From NCBI GenBank assembly GCA_963704355.1, contig OY969891.1, positions 3,596,001-3,660,000 of the forward strand: a stretch of DNA of 64,000 nucleotides, given 5' to 3'. Positions 35,042 through 43,711 of this stretch are shown in pieces (within the stretch, counting starts at the first letter, position 1; each line of letters opens with the position of its first letter). This stretch comes from Bog-473 sp963704355 (GTDB lineage Bacteria > Actinomycetota > Acidimicrobiia > Acidimicrobiales > RAAP-2). A model generated the notes under the pieces. That model had not been told where the DNA came from. It worked only from the letters and a program-made list of their open reading frames with translations, and ran no database searches. Position numbers and translations under genes: made by a program.

Positions 35042-36757
35042 TCAGCCGCCGGCCCGCAGGCGCTGGCGCAGCACGAACTTCTGGATCTTGCCCGATGGCG
35101 TCCTCGGCAACTCTTCGACCACCCGGAGCTCCTCGGGCCACTTCTGGCGGGCCAGACCCGCCGCGTCGAGATGGGTGCGCACCGCATCGAGGTCGGGCGC
35201 TTCGGCTCCTGGCTGCATGCGGAAGAACGCGCACCCGTGCTCCCCCAGCCGCTCATCCGGCGCCGCGACCACCGCGACCTCCGCCACGCCCTCCATGTGG
35301 GCCAGCAGCTGCTCCACCTCGGCCGCGCTCACGTTCTCGCCGCCGCGGATGATGATGTCCTTCACCCGGTCGGTGATGGTGAGGTAGCCGTCGGCGTCGA
35401 TCACGCCGACGTCGCCGGTGCGGAACCAGCCGTCCGCGTCGATCGCCTCGGCGGTCAGGGCGGGGTCGGTGTAGCCCGCGAAGCGGTCGGGGCCGCGGGA
35501 GAGGATCTCGCCCGGCTGACCCACGCCGACGTCGTGACCGTCCTCGTCGACGGTGCGGATCTCCACCCATGGAAGGGGCTCGCCGTCGGTGTGGATGCGC
35601 TTCTCGCGCGGCGCCTCGTGCTCCGACCCGGTGACCGAGGGGTGCTCGGTGCTGCCGTAGGAGCGCACCAACGAGATCCCGAGCTCGTCGGCGCGCTCGG
35701 CCACCGCGTCGGGGATGGGCGAGCCGCCGAGCCCGATGAAGTGCATCAGTTCCACGTGCTCGGGGCCGAAGCCCGGGCAGTCGAGCAGGCTGGTGAAGAA
35801 GTACGTCGAGCCGCTGCCGGCCGCGATCTGCTCCTCCACCATGGACTCGAGCACCGTCGGCGGGTCCCAGCCGTCGATCATGTAGATGGGCTTCCCGCCC
35901 ACCAGCGGGCACAGCAGGCCGCCGAGCATGCCGATGGCGTGGCCCACGGGGGCGCCGACGAGCCCGGGGCGGTCGCGGTTCGCCTGACGGCCGGAGAGCT
36001 GGCGGACCTCGCAGCCCAGGGTGCGGTGGGTGTGCACGACGCCCTTGGGGTCGGCGGTGGTGCCCGAGGTGTAGGCGATCAGGGCGGGGCTGTCAGGGTC
36101 GACCGCCACCGGGCCGTCGATGGGCTCCGCCCGGCGCAGGTCCTCGAAGCGGCCTTGGCCCGACGTCGCTGCCGTCCCCGCCGTCCCCGCCCCCGCCGAC
36201 AGCACCGGCAGGTCCTCGTCCTCGGGGTGTCCCACGACGACGACGTGTTCCAGGTCGACGAGCCCGTCACGGATCGTCGCGAGCTCCGCCAGGTAATCGC
36301 GCCGTCCGATCGCCGACACGATGACGAGCGCCCGGGCGCGGCTCTGGCGCAGGATGAACCCGACCTCCTTCGGACCGTAGAAGTGGACGATGGGCACCAG
36401 CGTCACGCCGAGCATGGCGCAGGCGTAGAACGTGACCGCCGCCTCGACCCAGTTCGGAAGTTGGAAGGCCACGACGTCCCCCGGTCCGAGGCCCAGGGCG
36501 CGCAGGCCGCCGGCGACGTGGAGCGCCTCCTCGAACACGTCGCCGACCGTTCCGAGGTACGGGCGGGTCGGCGACCAGATGCGGAACCGGCGCTGTGGAT
36601 CATCGAGCAGCGCGTCGCGGAGGAACTGGCCGAGCGAACGGTCGTCCCACGCGCCCTCGTCGCGGTAGCGGGCGGCCAGGTCGGCCGGCATGGGGCCGAG
36701 CTCGAAGGAGAAGGGGGTTCGGGTTGGGGCCGGCGTCGGGGCCGGGGTCGCCGTCAC
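35042..36757 (-). CDS. AMP-dependent acyl-CoA synthetase
   Basis: A 571-aa ANL ligase. LIAYTSGTTADPKGVVHTH (A3 P-loop), RSYGSTEHPSVTG, GWFRTGDVGVIDADGYLTIT, DRVKDIIIRGGENVSAAEVE and TPSGKIQKFVL with the catalytic Lys are intact. The GTG start (36755-36757) overlaps the TGA of the upstream acyl-CoA dehydrogenase, so the two are translationally coupled. The N-terminus has a TPAPTPAPTRTP low-complexity stretch. Predicted to activate a long or cyclic carboxylic acid as its CoA ester. Confidence 0.92.
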   Translation of the reverse strand: MTATPAPTPAPTRTPFSFELGPMPADLAARYRDEGAWDDRSLGQFLRDALLDDPQRRFRIWSPTRPYLGTVGDVFEEALHVAGGLRALGLGPGDVVAFQLPNWVEAAVTFYACAMLGVTLVPIVHFYGPKEVGFILRQSRARALVIVSAIGRRDYLAELATIRDGLVDLEHVVVVGHPEDEDLPVLSAGAGTAGTAATSGQGRFEDLRRAEPIDGPVAVDPDSPALIAYTSGTTADPKGVVHTHRTLGCEVRQLSGRQANRDRPGLVGAPVGHAIGMLGGLLCPLVGGKPIYMIDGWDPPTVLESMVEEQIAAGSGSTYFFTSLLDCPGFGPEHVELMHFIGLGGSPIPDAVAERADELGISLVRSYGSTEHPSVTGSEHEAPREKRIHTDGEPLPWVEIRTVDEDGHDVGVGQPGEILSRGPDRFAGYTDPALTAEAIDADGWFRTGDVGVIDADGYLTITDRVKDIIIRGGENVSAAEVEQLLAHMEGVAEVAVVAAPDERLGEHGCAFFRMQPGAEAPDLDAVRTHLDAAGLARQKWPEELRVVEELPRTPSGKIQKFVLRQRLRAGG

Positions 36758-37872
36758 GCCGGAGGCTCGTCGATGAACAACGCCGCGAGCCGATGCCGCT
36801 GCTCGCCGGCACCGCCGGAGAGAATCTCGTTCTGCTTCACCCGCTTGAAGAGGAAGTGCGCGTCGTTGGCCCACGTGAAGCCGACGCCGCCGTGCAGCTG
36901 GATGTCGTCGCCTGTCACCCGCACGCCGGCGTCCGCCGCGTAGCTCGACGCCATGGCGGCGGCCTGGGCCCGCTCGGGCGCCTCGGTGTCCGACGCCCAG
37001 GCGGCGAACTGGAACCCGGCCCGGGCCATCTCGACCTGTTGGAACATCTCGACCAGGCGATGGCGCACCGTCTGGTACGTGGCCACCGGCTTGTCGAACA
37101 CGATGCGCTCCGAGGTGTAGGCGATGGCCTCCGCCAGGGCGCGGTCGGCCGCGCCGACCGTCTCGGCGGCGAGCGCCACCGCGACGTCGTCCTGGTGGCG
37201 TTGCCACAGCCCCGACTGGTTCCCGGGCGGCCCGAGCGGGACCACCGGCGTCTCGTCCAGCACGAGGCGGGCCAGCTTGCGGGTGGGGTCGAGCGAGGGC
37301 ACGGGCTCGACCGTCGTCCCGGCGCGCTCGGAGGGCGACTCGAGCAGGTACGAGCGCACGCCCTCCTCGCTGCGGGCCACGACGATCACCCAGTCCGCCG
37401 TGTGCCCGTCGACCACCGCCGCCTTCTCGCCGCTCAGCACCCACTGCGCCGCCTTGCGGCGGGCGCGCGTCCGCACTGTGGCCAGCGGCTCGCCGTGCCC
37501 CTGCTCGCCCAGGGCGACGGTGCCCCGGCGGGTGCCCGCGGCCAGGTCGCTCAGCAGCTCGGCGGCGCCCAGGGCGCGGGCCGCCCGGGTGGCGGCGACG
37601 GCGGAGGAGAAGAACGGCCCCGGGAGCGGGATGCGGCCCATCTGCTCGAGGACGATGCACGTCTCGAGCAGGCCGGCGCCGGTGCCGCCGTGCTCCTCGG
37701 GCACCAGCAGGCCGGTCCACCCCAGGTCGATGAGCGTCGACCACAGGCCGGAGGTGATGCCGGCGGGGTCGTCGGCCAGCTCGCGCAGCAGCTGGGGGCT
37801 GCACTCGCGTTCGAGCGCGGCGCGCGCCACCTCTTGGAGCGCCAGCTGTTCCTCGTCGTACGTGAAGTCCAC
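36754..37872 (-). CDS. acyl-CoA dehydrogenase (partner-type FadE)
   Basis: A 372-aa protein: VDFTYDEEQLALQEVARAAL start, LGWTGLLVPEEHGGTGAGLL, and a C-terminal QLHGGVGFTWANDAHFLFKR, the motif of the partner subunit type. It is short of the usual GTxEIQR end. GTG 37872 gives the MDFxYxEEQ family start; the frame remains open upstream through the TTCGGACAG repeats but is not believed coding. It is divergent from the GTSEIQK-type acyl-CoA dehydrogenase at 38065, forming a likely alpha/beta pair, and coupled to the CoA ligase. Operator site 6 lies between the pair. Confidence 0.88.
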   Translation of the reverse strand: MDFTYDEEQLALQEVARAALERECSPQLLRELADDPAGITSGLWSTLIDLGWTGLLVPEEHGGTGAGLLETCIVLEQMGRIPLPGPFFSSAVAATRAARALGAAELLSDLAAGTRRGTVALGEQGHGEPLATVRTRARRKAAQWVLSGEKAAVVDGHTADWVIVVARSEEGVRSYLLESPSERAGTTVEPVPSLDPTRKLARLVLDETPVVPLGPPGNQSGLWQRHQDDVAVALAAETVGAADRALAEAIAYTSERIVFDKPVATYQTVRHRLVEMFQQVEMARAGFQFAAWASDTEAPERAQAAAMASSYAADAGVRVTGDDIQLHGGVGFTWANDAHFLFKRVKQNEILSGGAGEQRHRLAALFIDEPPA

Positions 37873-37887
37873 GGCCTCCCCTACGCG

Positions 37888-37950
37888 TTCGGACAGTTCG
37901 GACAGTTCGGACAGTTCGGACAGTTCGGACAGTTCGGACAGTTCATACAG
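37888..37950. repeat. TTCGGACAG x6 plus TTCATACAG nonamer array
   Basis: Seven contiguous 9-bp units in the promoter-side gap between divergent acyl-CoA dehydrogenase genes, starting 15 bp upstream of the minus-gene GTG. Confidence 0.95.
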
Positions 37951-38018
37951 GTGACCCGTCAAGTCTCCCGGCAGCGGTTCAGCCGCGAATGTACGCGGTG
38001 CGGCACCGCGCCGTTCCC

Positions 38019-38032
38019 TGACACCAGCGTCA
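38019..38032. promoter_or_regulatory. 14-bp palindromic operator, site 6 (TGACACCAGCGTCA)
   Basis: About 19 bp upstream of a TACCCT -10-like box (38051-38056) that is 8 nt before the GTG 38065 start of the acyl-CoA dehydrogenase. Confidence 0.7.
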
Positions 38033-38064
38033 CAGTACACGGGAGGTCGGCTACCCTTCCCGGC

Positions 38065-39282
38065 GTGGATTTCGCCCTGGCGCCCGAGGACGAGAAGTTC
38101 CGCGACGAGCTCCGGGCGTGGCTGGACGAGAACCTGCCGCCGTTCTTGGAGGCTGAGGCCCTCGGGGATGATGCGCAGCTGAGCGGCGAGGCGAGCCAAC
38201 AAAGGCGGCAGAAGTGGCAGCGCAAGCTCCACGAGGGTGGCTGGGCCGCCATCCACTGGGGGCCCGAGTACGCCAAGGGGCGCACCGTCAACGCCATGCA
38301 GCGGCTCCTCTATTCGGAGGTGATGGCCGAGTACCGCACGCCGGGCATGTTCAACACGAACGGGATCTGGCAGATCGGGCCGATGATCATCCAGTGGGGG
38401 ACGGAGGAGCAGAAGGCGGAGTGGTTGCCCTCCATCCTCGAGGCGGAAGAGCACTGGTGCCAGGGCTTCAGCGAGCCGATGGCGGGCAACGACCTGGCCA
38501 ACCTGCGCACGACGGCGATCTACGACGCGGCGGCCGACGAGTACGTCGTCAACGGCTCGAAGATCTGGATCTCCTCGGCGCACCTGGCCACGTGGGGGCT
38601 GTTCCTGTTGCGGACGGACCCCGGCGCGATTGAGCGCGGGAAGAAGCACGAGGGCATCACCGCCTTCATCATCAACATGAAGACGCCGGGCATCGACGTG
38701 CGGCCGATCCGGGACATGGCGGGCGAGGAGCTGTTCAACGAGATCTTCTTCTCCGACGTGCGCATCCCGGCCAAGTGGCGGCTCGGCGACGAGGGCGCCG
38801 GCTGGATGGTGGCCATGGGCACCCTCGGCTACGAGCGCGTGGGCATCGCCTCGCAGATCGCGATCTTGGCGGCCGACCTGCGCGCCGTGGTGGAGGCCGC
38901 CCGCTCGGTGAACCCGGGTGCGCTGGAGGACCCGTCGCTGCGGGACCGCATCGCGAAGGTGTGGACGGAGATCGAGCTGGCCCGCCTGCTGTCGCTGCGG
39001 GCGCTGTCCAAGATCATGAAGGGCGAGAAGAACTGGCCCGAGGTGCCCTTCGCCAAGCTCTCCTGGTCATCGATGGCGCAGACGCTGGCCGAACTGGCGG
39101 TCGACCTGCTGGGACCGGCGGGGTTGCTGGCGCGTGGGGGGCCGGACTCGGTGGACCGGGGGAAGTGGACCCGGTTGTACGCCTTCCAGCGCTACTCGAC
39201 CATCGGCGGTGGCTCCACCGAGATCCAGAAGAACATCATCGCCGACCGGGCTATCGCCATGCCCGGCAAGTCGCGCTCCTGA
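38065..39282 (+). CDS. acyl-CoA dehydrogenase
   Basis: A 405-aa FadE-type flavoprotein. VDFALAPEDEKFRDELRAWL start, then HWCQGFSEPMAGNDLANLRT, YVVNGSKIWISSAHLATWGL, ELFNEIFFSDVRIPAKWRLG and the C-terminal signature STIGGGSTEIQKNIIADRAI. It is divergent from the partner-type acyl-CoA dehydrogenase and followed by a thiolase. The GTG 38065 fits a leaderless start after TACCCT. The long frame opening at 36595 is not used. Predicted to desaturate an acyl-CoA in the same route as the neighbouring ligase and thiolase. Confidence 0.93.
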   Translation: MDFALAPEDEKFRDELRAWLDENLPPFLEAEALGDDAQLSGEASQQRRQKWQRKLHEGGWAAIHWGPEYAKGRTVNAMQRLLYSEVMAEYRTPGMFNTNGIWQIGPMIIQWGTEEQKAEWLPSILEAEEHWCQGFSEPMAGNDLANLRTTAIYDAAADEYVVNGSKIWISSAHLATWGLFLLRTDPGAIERGKKHEGITAFIINMKTPGIDVRPIRDMAGEELFNEIFFSDVRIPAKWRLGDEGAGWMVAMGTLGYERVGIASQIAILAADLRAVVEAARSVNPGALEDPSLRDRIAKVWTEIELARLLSLRALSKIMKGEKNWPEVPFAKLSWSSMAQTLAELAVDLLGPAGLLARGGPDSVDRGKWTRLYAFQRYSTIGGGSTEIQKNIIADRAIAMPGKSRS

Positions 39283-39315
39283 CGCCGACGTTGACGGCGG
39301 CCGCACCGCAGCGAG

Positions 39316-39414
39316 TGAGCGTCCGATGAGCGCCGATGTGAGCGCCCGATGTGAGCGCCCGATGAGGGCCGATGTGAGCGCCCGATGAGCGCCCGATGAG
39401 CGCCCGATGAGCGC
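39316..39414. repeat. 11-13-bp GAGCGCCCGAT-type tandem repeat spanning the thiolase start
   Basis: About eight degenerate units (gagcgcccgat, some with an added gt) between the acyl-CoA dehydrogenase stop and the thiolase. The thiolase ATG (39407-39409) is itself within a unit, CCCGATGAGCGCC. Confidence 0.9.
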
Positions 39415-40963
39415 CGACCCCCGAGCCGCCTGCATCATCGGCGTCGCCCGCCACACCTGGCACCCCACCGACGACGAGGTCGTCGCGGCCGGCGGCCGCG
39501 CGCCCGAGCCGCTCGACATGTGGGAGCGGGTGGTGCGGGAGGCGGCGTCGGACGCCGGCGCCGGTGCCGGTGGCGGTGGCGGTGGCGGTGGCGGTGGCGG
39601 TGGCGGTGCGGGGCTGCTGGCCGGGCTCGAGAGCATCGACGTCGTGTACTCGCAGTCCTGGCAGTACGACGACGCCGTGCAGCGGCTGTCCGAGCGGGTG
39701 GGCGCCGCGCCGGCCCGGCGCCGCTACTCGGGGATCGGCGGGTCGGTCCCTCACGTGCTGGCCACGGAGGCGGCTGGGCAGATTCGGGCTGGCAACCTCG
39801 ACCTCGCACTGATCACCGGCGCGGAGGCCCTGGCCACCGTCCGCCGACTGAAGAAGGCCGGCGAGCGCCCGCAGTGGTCGAACAAGCCGGCGGAGAAGCG
39901 GCCCTTCCCGATGGACATGGAGTTCGACCCGTCCGAGATCAGCCACTCGGTGTTCGAGGCCTACCTGACGTTCGCGCTGTTCGACAACGCGCGGCGGGCG
40001 CATCTGGGCCGGGGGCTGGACGAACATCGTGCTGCGCTGGGCCGGGTGATGGCGCCGATGACCGAGGTGGCGGCGGCCAGCCCCGCCCACGCGTGGTTCC
40101 CGGTGGCGCGCGGCGCCGCCGAGATCGCCGAACCCACGGCGGACAACCGCCTGGTCGCCTACCCCTACACGAAGCTGATGACCTCGATCATGGACGTCGA
40201 CATGGCGGCGGCGGTGATCCTCGCCTCTGCGGCGAAGGCGGACGAGCTCGGCGTGCCGGAGGAGCGGCGGGTCTACCTGCGCGGGTACGGCTACGCCGAG
40301 GACCCGGTGCACGTCGCCGGGCATCCCGAGCTGTGGCGCTCCCCCGCCATGGCGGCGTCGGCGCAGGCGGCACTGTCGGGGGCCGGCATCGGGGCGGACG
40401 ACGTCGCCTACCTGGACCTCTACTCGTGCTTCGCGTCGTCGGTCTGCTTCGCCCTGGACGCCCTCGGCATCGGCGAGGGCGACCCGCGGGCGTCGGCGGT
40501 CACCCGGACCGGCGGGCTGCCCTATCACGGCGGCCCGGGCTCGAACTACGTGACCCACTCGCTGGCAGCCATGGCGGAGACGCTGCGTGCCGACCCGGGC
40601 TCCTTCGGCGTGGTGAGCGGTGTGGGGATGCACATGCAGAAGCACGCGTACGGGGTGTGGTCGACCGCGACGGGCCCCGGGGTGGTGGCGGACCCGGCCC
40701 CCTACGAGGCGGCGGCCGATCCGCTAGGGATCGTCGGCTCGCCGTCAGGGCCTGCGACGGTGGCGACCTACTCCGTGCTGCACGGACGGGACGGGGAGCC
40801 CGAGCGGGCGCTGCTGGTCTGTGACCTGCCCGAGGGTGGCCGCTGCTATGCGCTGTTGGAGGGTGGGGCAGCGACCCTCGCCGAGGCCGAGCTGGACGAG
40901 CTGGTCGGCCGACGGGTGGTACTGACGCCGAAGGAACAGCTGAACCTGGCCGAGCTGTCCTGA
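39407..40963 (+). CDS. thiolase-like lipid-transfer protein with C-terminal DUF35-like domain
   Basis: A 518-aa protein. The thiolase body runs RAACIIGVARHTWHPTDDEV to YLDLYSCFASSVCFALDALG and TGGLPYHGGPGSNYVTHSLA, covering the canonical Cys and His-Gly-Gly-Pro-Gly catalytic regions of SCPx/acetyltransferase-type thiolases. A C-terminal domain ATVATYSVLHGRDGEPERAL to VVLTPKEQ may be an OB-fold. A 13-residue poly-Gly insert near residue 60 is encoded by a (GGTGGC)n tract. It is downstream of the acyl-CoA dehydrogenase. Predicted to cleave or condense an acyl-CoA. The start lies in a tandem repeat, so ATG 39407 is chosen from the last unit. Confidence 0.88.
   Translation: MSADPRAACIIGVARHTWHPTDDEVVAAGGRAPEPLDMWERVVREAASDAGAGAGGGGGGGGGGGGGAGLLAGLESIDVVYSQSWQYDDAVQRLSERVGAAPARRRYSGIGGSVPHVLATEAAGQIRAGNLDLALITGAEALATVRRLKKAGERPQWSNKPAEKRPFPMDMEFDPSEISHSVFEAYLTFALFDNARRAHLGRGLDEHRAALGRVMAPMTEVAAASPAHAWFPVARGAAEIAEPTADNRLVAYPYTKLMTSIMDVDMAAAVILASAAKADELGVPEERRVYLRGYGYAEDPVHVAGHPELWRSPAMAASAQAALSGAGIGADDVAYLDLYSCFASSVCFALDALGIGEGDPRASAVTRTGGLPYHGGPGSNYVTHSLAAMAETLRADPGSFGVVSGVGMHMQKHAYGVWSTATGPGVVADPAPYEAAADPLGIVGSPSGPATVATYSVLHGRDGEPERALLVCDLPEGGRCYALLEGGAATLAEAELDELVGRRVVLTPKEQLNLAELS
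39569..39608 (+). repeat. (GGTGGC)n tract encoding poly-Gly in second thiolase
   Basis: About six GGTGGC units encode a glycine run near residue 60. Same kind of insert as at 8430-8461. Confidence 0.9.
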
Positions 40964-41179
40964 CGCCACTCCCGTTGCGCTGCGGCGCCGAGGTTGCTGA
41001 CGGCAGGCGCGGCGACAACGTGGTCGTGCCTACGCCTCGCTGATTCGTTCGTGCTCGCGACCGCCAACCCTGCGCCTCCGCAGCGCTCACGCCTGGGAGT
41101 GCAGTGAGGTTCCGCCCAGCGGGTGTCGGGCGAGGCGCCTCGCCGATCCCGAGAACACCTTGTGATCGGAAGCACGTAT

Positions 41180-41223
41180 GAAATCGGTGGCGTGAAGCCA
41201 CGCGATCGTGGCGACGCCATTTC
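41180..41223 (+). ncRNA. candidate structured RNA element upstream of propeller gene
   Basis: Outer arms GAAAT (41180-41184) with ATTTC (41219-41223), middle arms GGCGT (41189-41193) with ACGCC (41214-41218), and a perfect inner hairpin GCCACG-CGAT-CGTGGC (41197-41212) stack into one 44-nt stem-loop. No known riboswitch consensus was recognised. It could be a small RNA, a leader or a DNA cruciform. Confidence 0.35.
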
Positions 41224-41240
41224 GGCGGTTCTCGTAGTCC

Positions 41241-41270
41241 ACGATCAATCACGATCAGTCACGATCAGTC
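41241..41270. repeat. ACGATCARTC decanucleotide x3
   Basis: Three contiguous 10-bp units, about one helical turn each, 18 bp after the 41180 hairpin. Possible multi-site binding array. Confidence 0.85.
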
Positions 41271-41503
41271 GACCGACTCGCCCATCGCCAGGAGCTCGCC
41301 CCATCGCAAGGAAGCCGCCGAGCCCTTGCGCCGACACTCCTCAAAGGTCCGAAGACCCTTGACGTACCGAGGTTGGCCCCATAACGTCACTCGCGTTTGG
41401 CGAATTTCTTCGGGTGATTGGCGTCACCAAGCGGTCGCTCGCCACGCGCAGTGCCAAAGTCCGGGCGGATCAATTTCCTCCGGCTGAGAGCAAAGGCAGG
41501 TGG

Positions 41504-43621
41504 ATGATGGGGCGAGTTCGTCGTGTGTCGTTGGGTGCAGGAATGTCACTGGCGCTCTCGATCGGCGTGCTGCCGCTGCTGGGTGCGGGCGTGGCCCACG
41601 CCGGGACGGCAGATCCGATCGGGACCATTTACGTCGCGGACGCAGAGACGAACCAGATCGACGTCTTCGCTCCCGGCGCCAACGGCAATGTGGCGCCCGA
41701 GCGGATCATCTCCGGCGCGGCCACGGGATTGTCCGTCCCGGCCGATGTCAAGGTGGACAACGCCGGCGACATCTACGCCTCGAACTTCGGGAACAACAGC
41801 ATCACCGAGTACGCCCCCGGCTCAGGCGGGAACGTCGCGCCGATCAACACCATTTCAGGGTCCAATACGCTTCTCGACAACAACGACGACATGTCGTTGG
41901 CTCCCGACGGCACGTTGTACGTGGGTATGGACTCCGAGCCCCTCGTCGTCGTGTTCGCACCGGGGGCGACGGGAAACGCCACGCCGATCCGGACCATCAC
42001 CGGCTCGAACACCGGGCTCGGCAGTGACGTCGACGGCGTCGGGGTCGACGCGGCCGGGACGCTCTACATCGCCAACACCGATGATCAAGCCATCAGTGTG
42101 TTCGCTCCTGGCGCGAACGGCAACGTCGCCCCCGAATACACGATCTCCGGTTCCAACACCGGGCTGGAGGAGCCCGACGACGTGGTCGTCGGCTTCACCG
42201 GCAAGTTGTACGTGTCGAGCGTCAATGGGGTCCAGGTCTTCGCCCCCGGGGCCATGGGCAACGTCGCCCCGACCCAGAACATCACGCAGTCGGCCGGCGG
42301 CGAGTTCGACGACCTGGGCCTGGACGCCTCGGGCAACATCTACGTCACCAACTCGGGTGGGGCCACAGTGCCCGTGTTCGCGGCTGATGCCAACGGCCTG
42401 TCGACACCGATAGCCACCATCGCCGGTTCGAACACCACCCTCTCGGAGCCGGAGGGTGTCGCGATCGTGGGTCCGCCCGTGGCGTCATCGGCGACCGTGA
42501 CCACCGCGGTGTCGGCGACCCCGATCGGGCTGGGCGACCCCACGTCCGACACGGCGACCGTCGCCGGGGGCACCAGCCCCACCGGATCGCTGGTTTTCAA
42601 GCTCTACGGGCCTAGCGACCCCACGTGCATCGCGACGCCGGTGTACACCTCGCCGCTGCAAAGCGTGAGCGGTGACGGGCAGTACCCGTCGCCCCCGTTC
42701 ACGCCGACGAAGGAAGGTACTTACAGCTGGCAGGTTCTCTACAGCGGCGACAGCAACAACGCACCCGTCACCACCGCGTGCGCCGATCCGGCCGAGCAGG
42801 TGACGGTGGGGCCACCGGGCACGGGTATCAATCCCAACGGCTACCGGCTGGTGGCGAACGAGGGCGGGATCTTCGACTTCGGGCTCAACTTCAACGGCTC
42901 GCTGGCCAACAACCACCTCAATGCGCCGATCATCGGCATCGCCAACTCGCCGGGTCCGAACGGGTACCTCATGGCGGGCTCCGACGGTGGGGTCTTCGCC
43001 GAGGGCGGGGCCAACTTCTACGGCTCGCTCGGCGGTCAGAGTCTCTCCTCACCGATCGCGGCCATTGCGGCCACCCCGGCCGAGAACGGCTACTGGCTGG
43101 CCGCGCAGAACGGGAAGATCTACAACTTCGGCAACACGCCCGCCCTGCCGGCGATCCCGTTGCCGGCGGGGAGCAAGGTCGTCGGCATGGCCTCGACCAC
43201 CACCGGCAAGGGCTTGTGGCTCACCGACCAGTTCGGCCACGTCTACGCCGAAGGTGACGCCCAGTACGAGGGCGCGCCGAGTGGGTTGCACCTGAGCGCC
43301 CCCATCACGGGTATCGCGGCGGCGGCGAGCGGTCAGGGCTACATCCTGGTCGCCACCGACGGTGGGGTCTTCAACTACGGGGTTGCCTTCCACGGTTCGG
43401 TGCCGGGATCGCTCAAGCCGGGCCAGAAGCTCAACGCCCCCGTCGTGGGCGTCGCAGTGACCCACTCGGGTAACGGGTACTGGGAGGTCGGCGCCGACGG
43501 CGGGGTGTTCACCTACGGCGACGCCCCGTTCCTGGGCTCCATCTACACCGCCATCCCGGGCAAGACGCTCAACGGGCCGATCGTGGGGATTCAGCACCTG
43601 GGTCAGCCCCAGGCAGCCTGA
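41504..43621 (+). CDS. secreted NHL-like propeller protein with C-terminal propeller repeats
   Basis: A 705-aa exported protein. The signal peptide (about residues 1-32, ending GAGVAHA) precedes six or more NHL/SMP-30-like blades with the consensus APGANGNVAPxxTISGSNTG. An Ig-like segment follows (TTAVSATPIGLGDPTSDTAT to YSWQVLYSGDSNNAPVTTAC). Then comes a C-terminal set of GYWLAxxxGGVFxxGDAxFxGS repeats related to the CAP-propeller at 23.1 kb. ATG 41504 has AAAGGCAGGTGG ahead; the frame extends to 41414. Probable surface or matrix protein; ligand unknown. A 38-nt hairpin follows its stop. Confidence 0.82.
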   Translation: MMGRVRRVSLGAGMSLALSIGVLPLLGAGVAHAGTADPIGTIYVADAETNQIDVFAPGANGNVAPERIISGAATGLSVPADVKVDNAGDIYASNFGNNSITEYAPGSGGNVAPINTISGSNTLLDNNDDMSLAPDGTLYVGMDSEPLVVVFAPGATGNATPIRTITGSNTGLGSDVDGVGVDAAGTLYIANTDDQAISVFAPGANGNVAPEYTISGSNTGLEEPDDVVVGFTGKLYVSSVNGVQVFAPGAMGNVAPTQNITQSAGGEFDDLGLDASGNIYVTNSGGATVPVFAADANGLSTPIATIAGSNTTLSEPEGVAIVGPPVASSATVTTAVSATPIGLGDPTSDTATVAGGTSPTGSLVFKLYGPSDPTCIATPVYTSPLQSVSGDGQYPSPPFTPTKEGTYSWQVLYSGDSNNAPVTTACADPAEQVTVGPPGTGINPNGYRLVANEGGIFDFGLNFNGSLANNHLNAPIIGIANSPGPNGYLMAGSDGGVFAEGGANFYGSLGGQSLSSPIAAIAATPAENGYWLAAQNGKIYNFGNTPALPAIPLPAGSKVVGMASTTTGKGLWLTDQFGHVYAEGDAQYEGAPSGLHLSAPITGIAAAASGQGYILVATDGGVFNYGVAFHGSVPGSLKPGQKLNAPVVGVAVTHSGNGYWEVGADGGVFTYGDAPFLGSIYTAIPGKTLNGPIVGIQHLGQPQAA

Positions 43622-43630
43622 CCGGACTTG

Positions 43631-43668
43631 CTGCGCTGACCCGCTCCGAGTGGAGTGGGTCAGCGCAG
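43631..43668. terminator. strong hairpin between convergent genes
   Basis: A perfect 12-bp stem CTGCGCTGACCC (43631-43642) / GGGTCAGCGCAG (43657-43668), with an inner CTCC/GGAG stem, lies 10 bp after the propeller stop. No T-tract, so it may serve both strands without canonical termination. Confidence 0.55.
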
Positions 43669-43711
43669 ACTCCGCGTCACCACACGGAGATCAGCTACAC
43701 GACGGGTGGAG

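Larger units (their letters stand above)
40964..41503. other. 540-bp non-coding gap with a structured element and direct repeats
   Basis: No credible gene. It holds the hairpin at 41180-41223, three 10-bp repeats at 41241-41270, and the promoter side of the propeller gene (ACGTCACTCGCG near 41384). A low-quality frame (41123-41362) lacks any domain. Confidence 0.6.

Noticed and set aside
36595..38064. Very long upstream extension of the acyl-CoA dehydrogenase at 38065
   Set aside because: It runs antisense to the paired dehydrogenase and through the nonamer repeats; the FadE N-terminus begins at GTG 38065.
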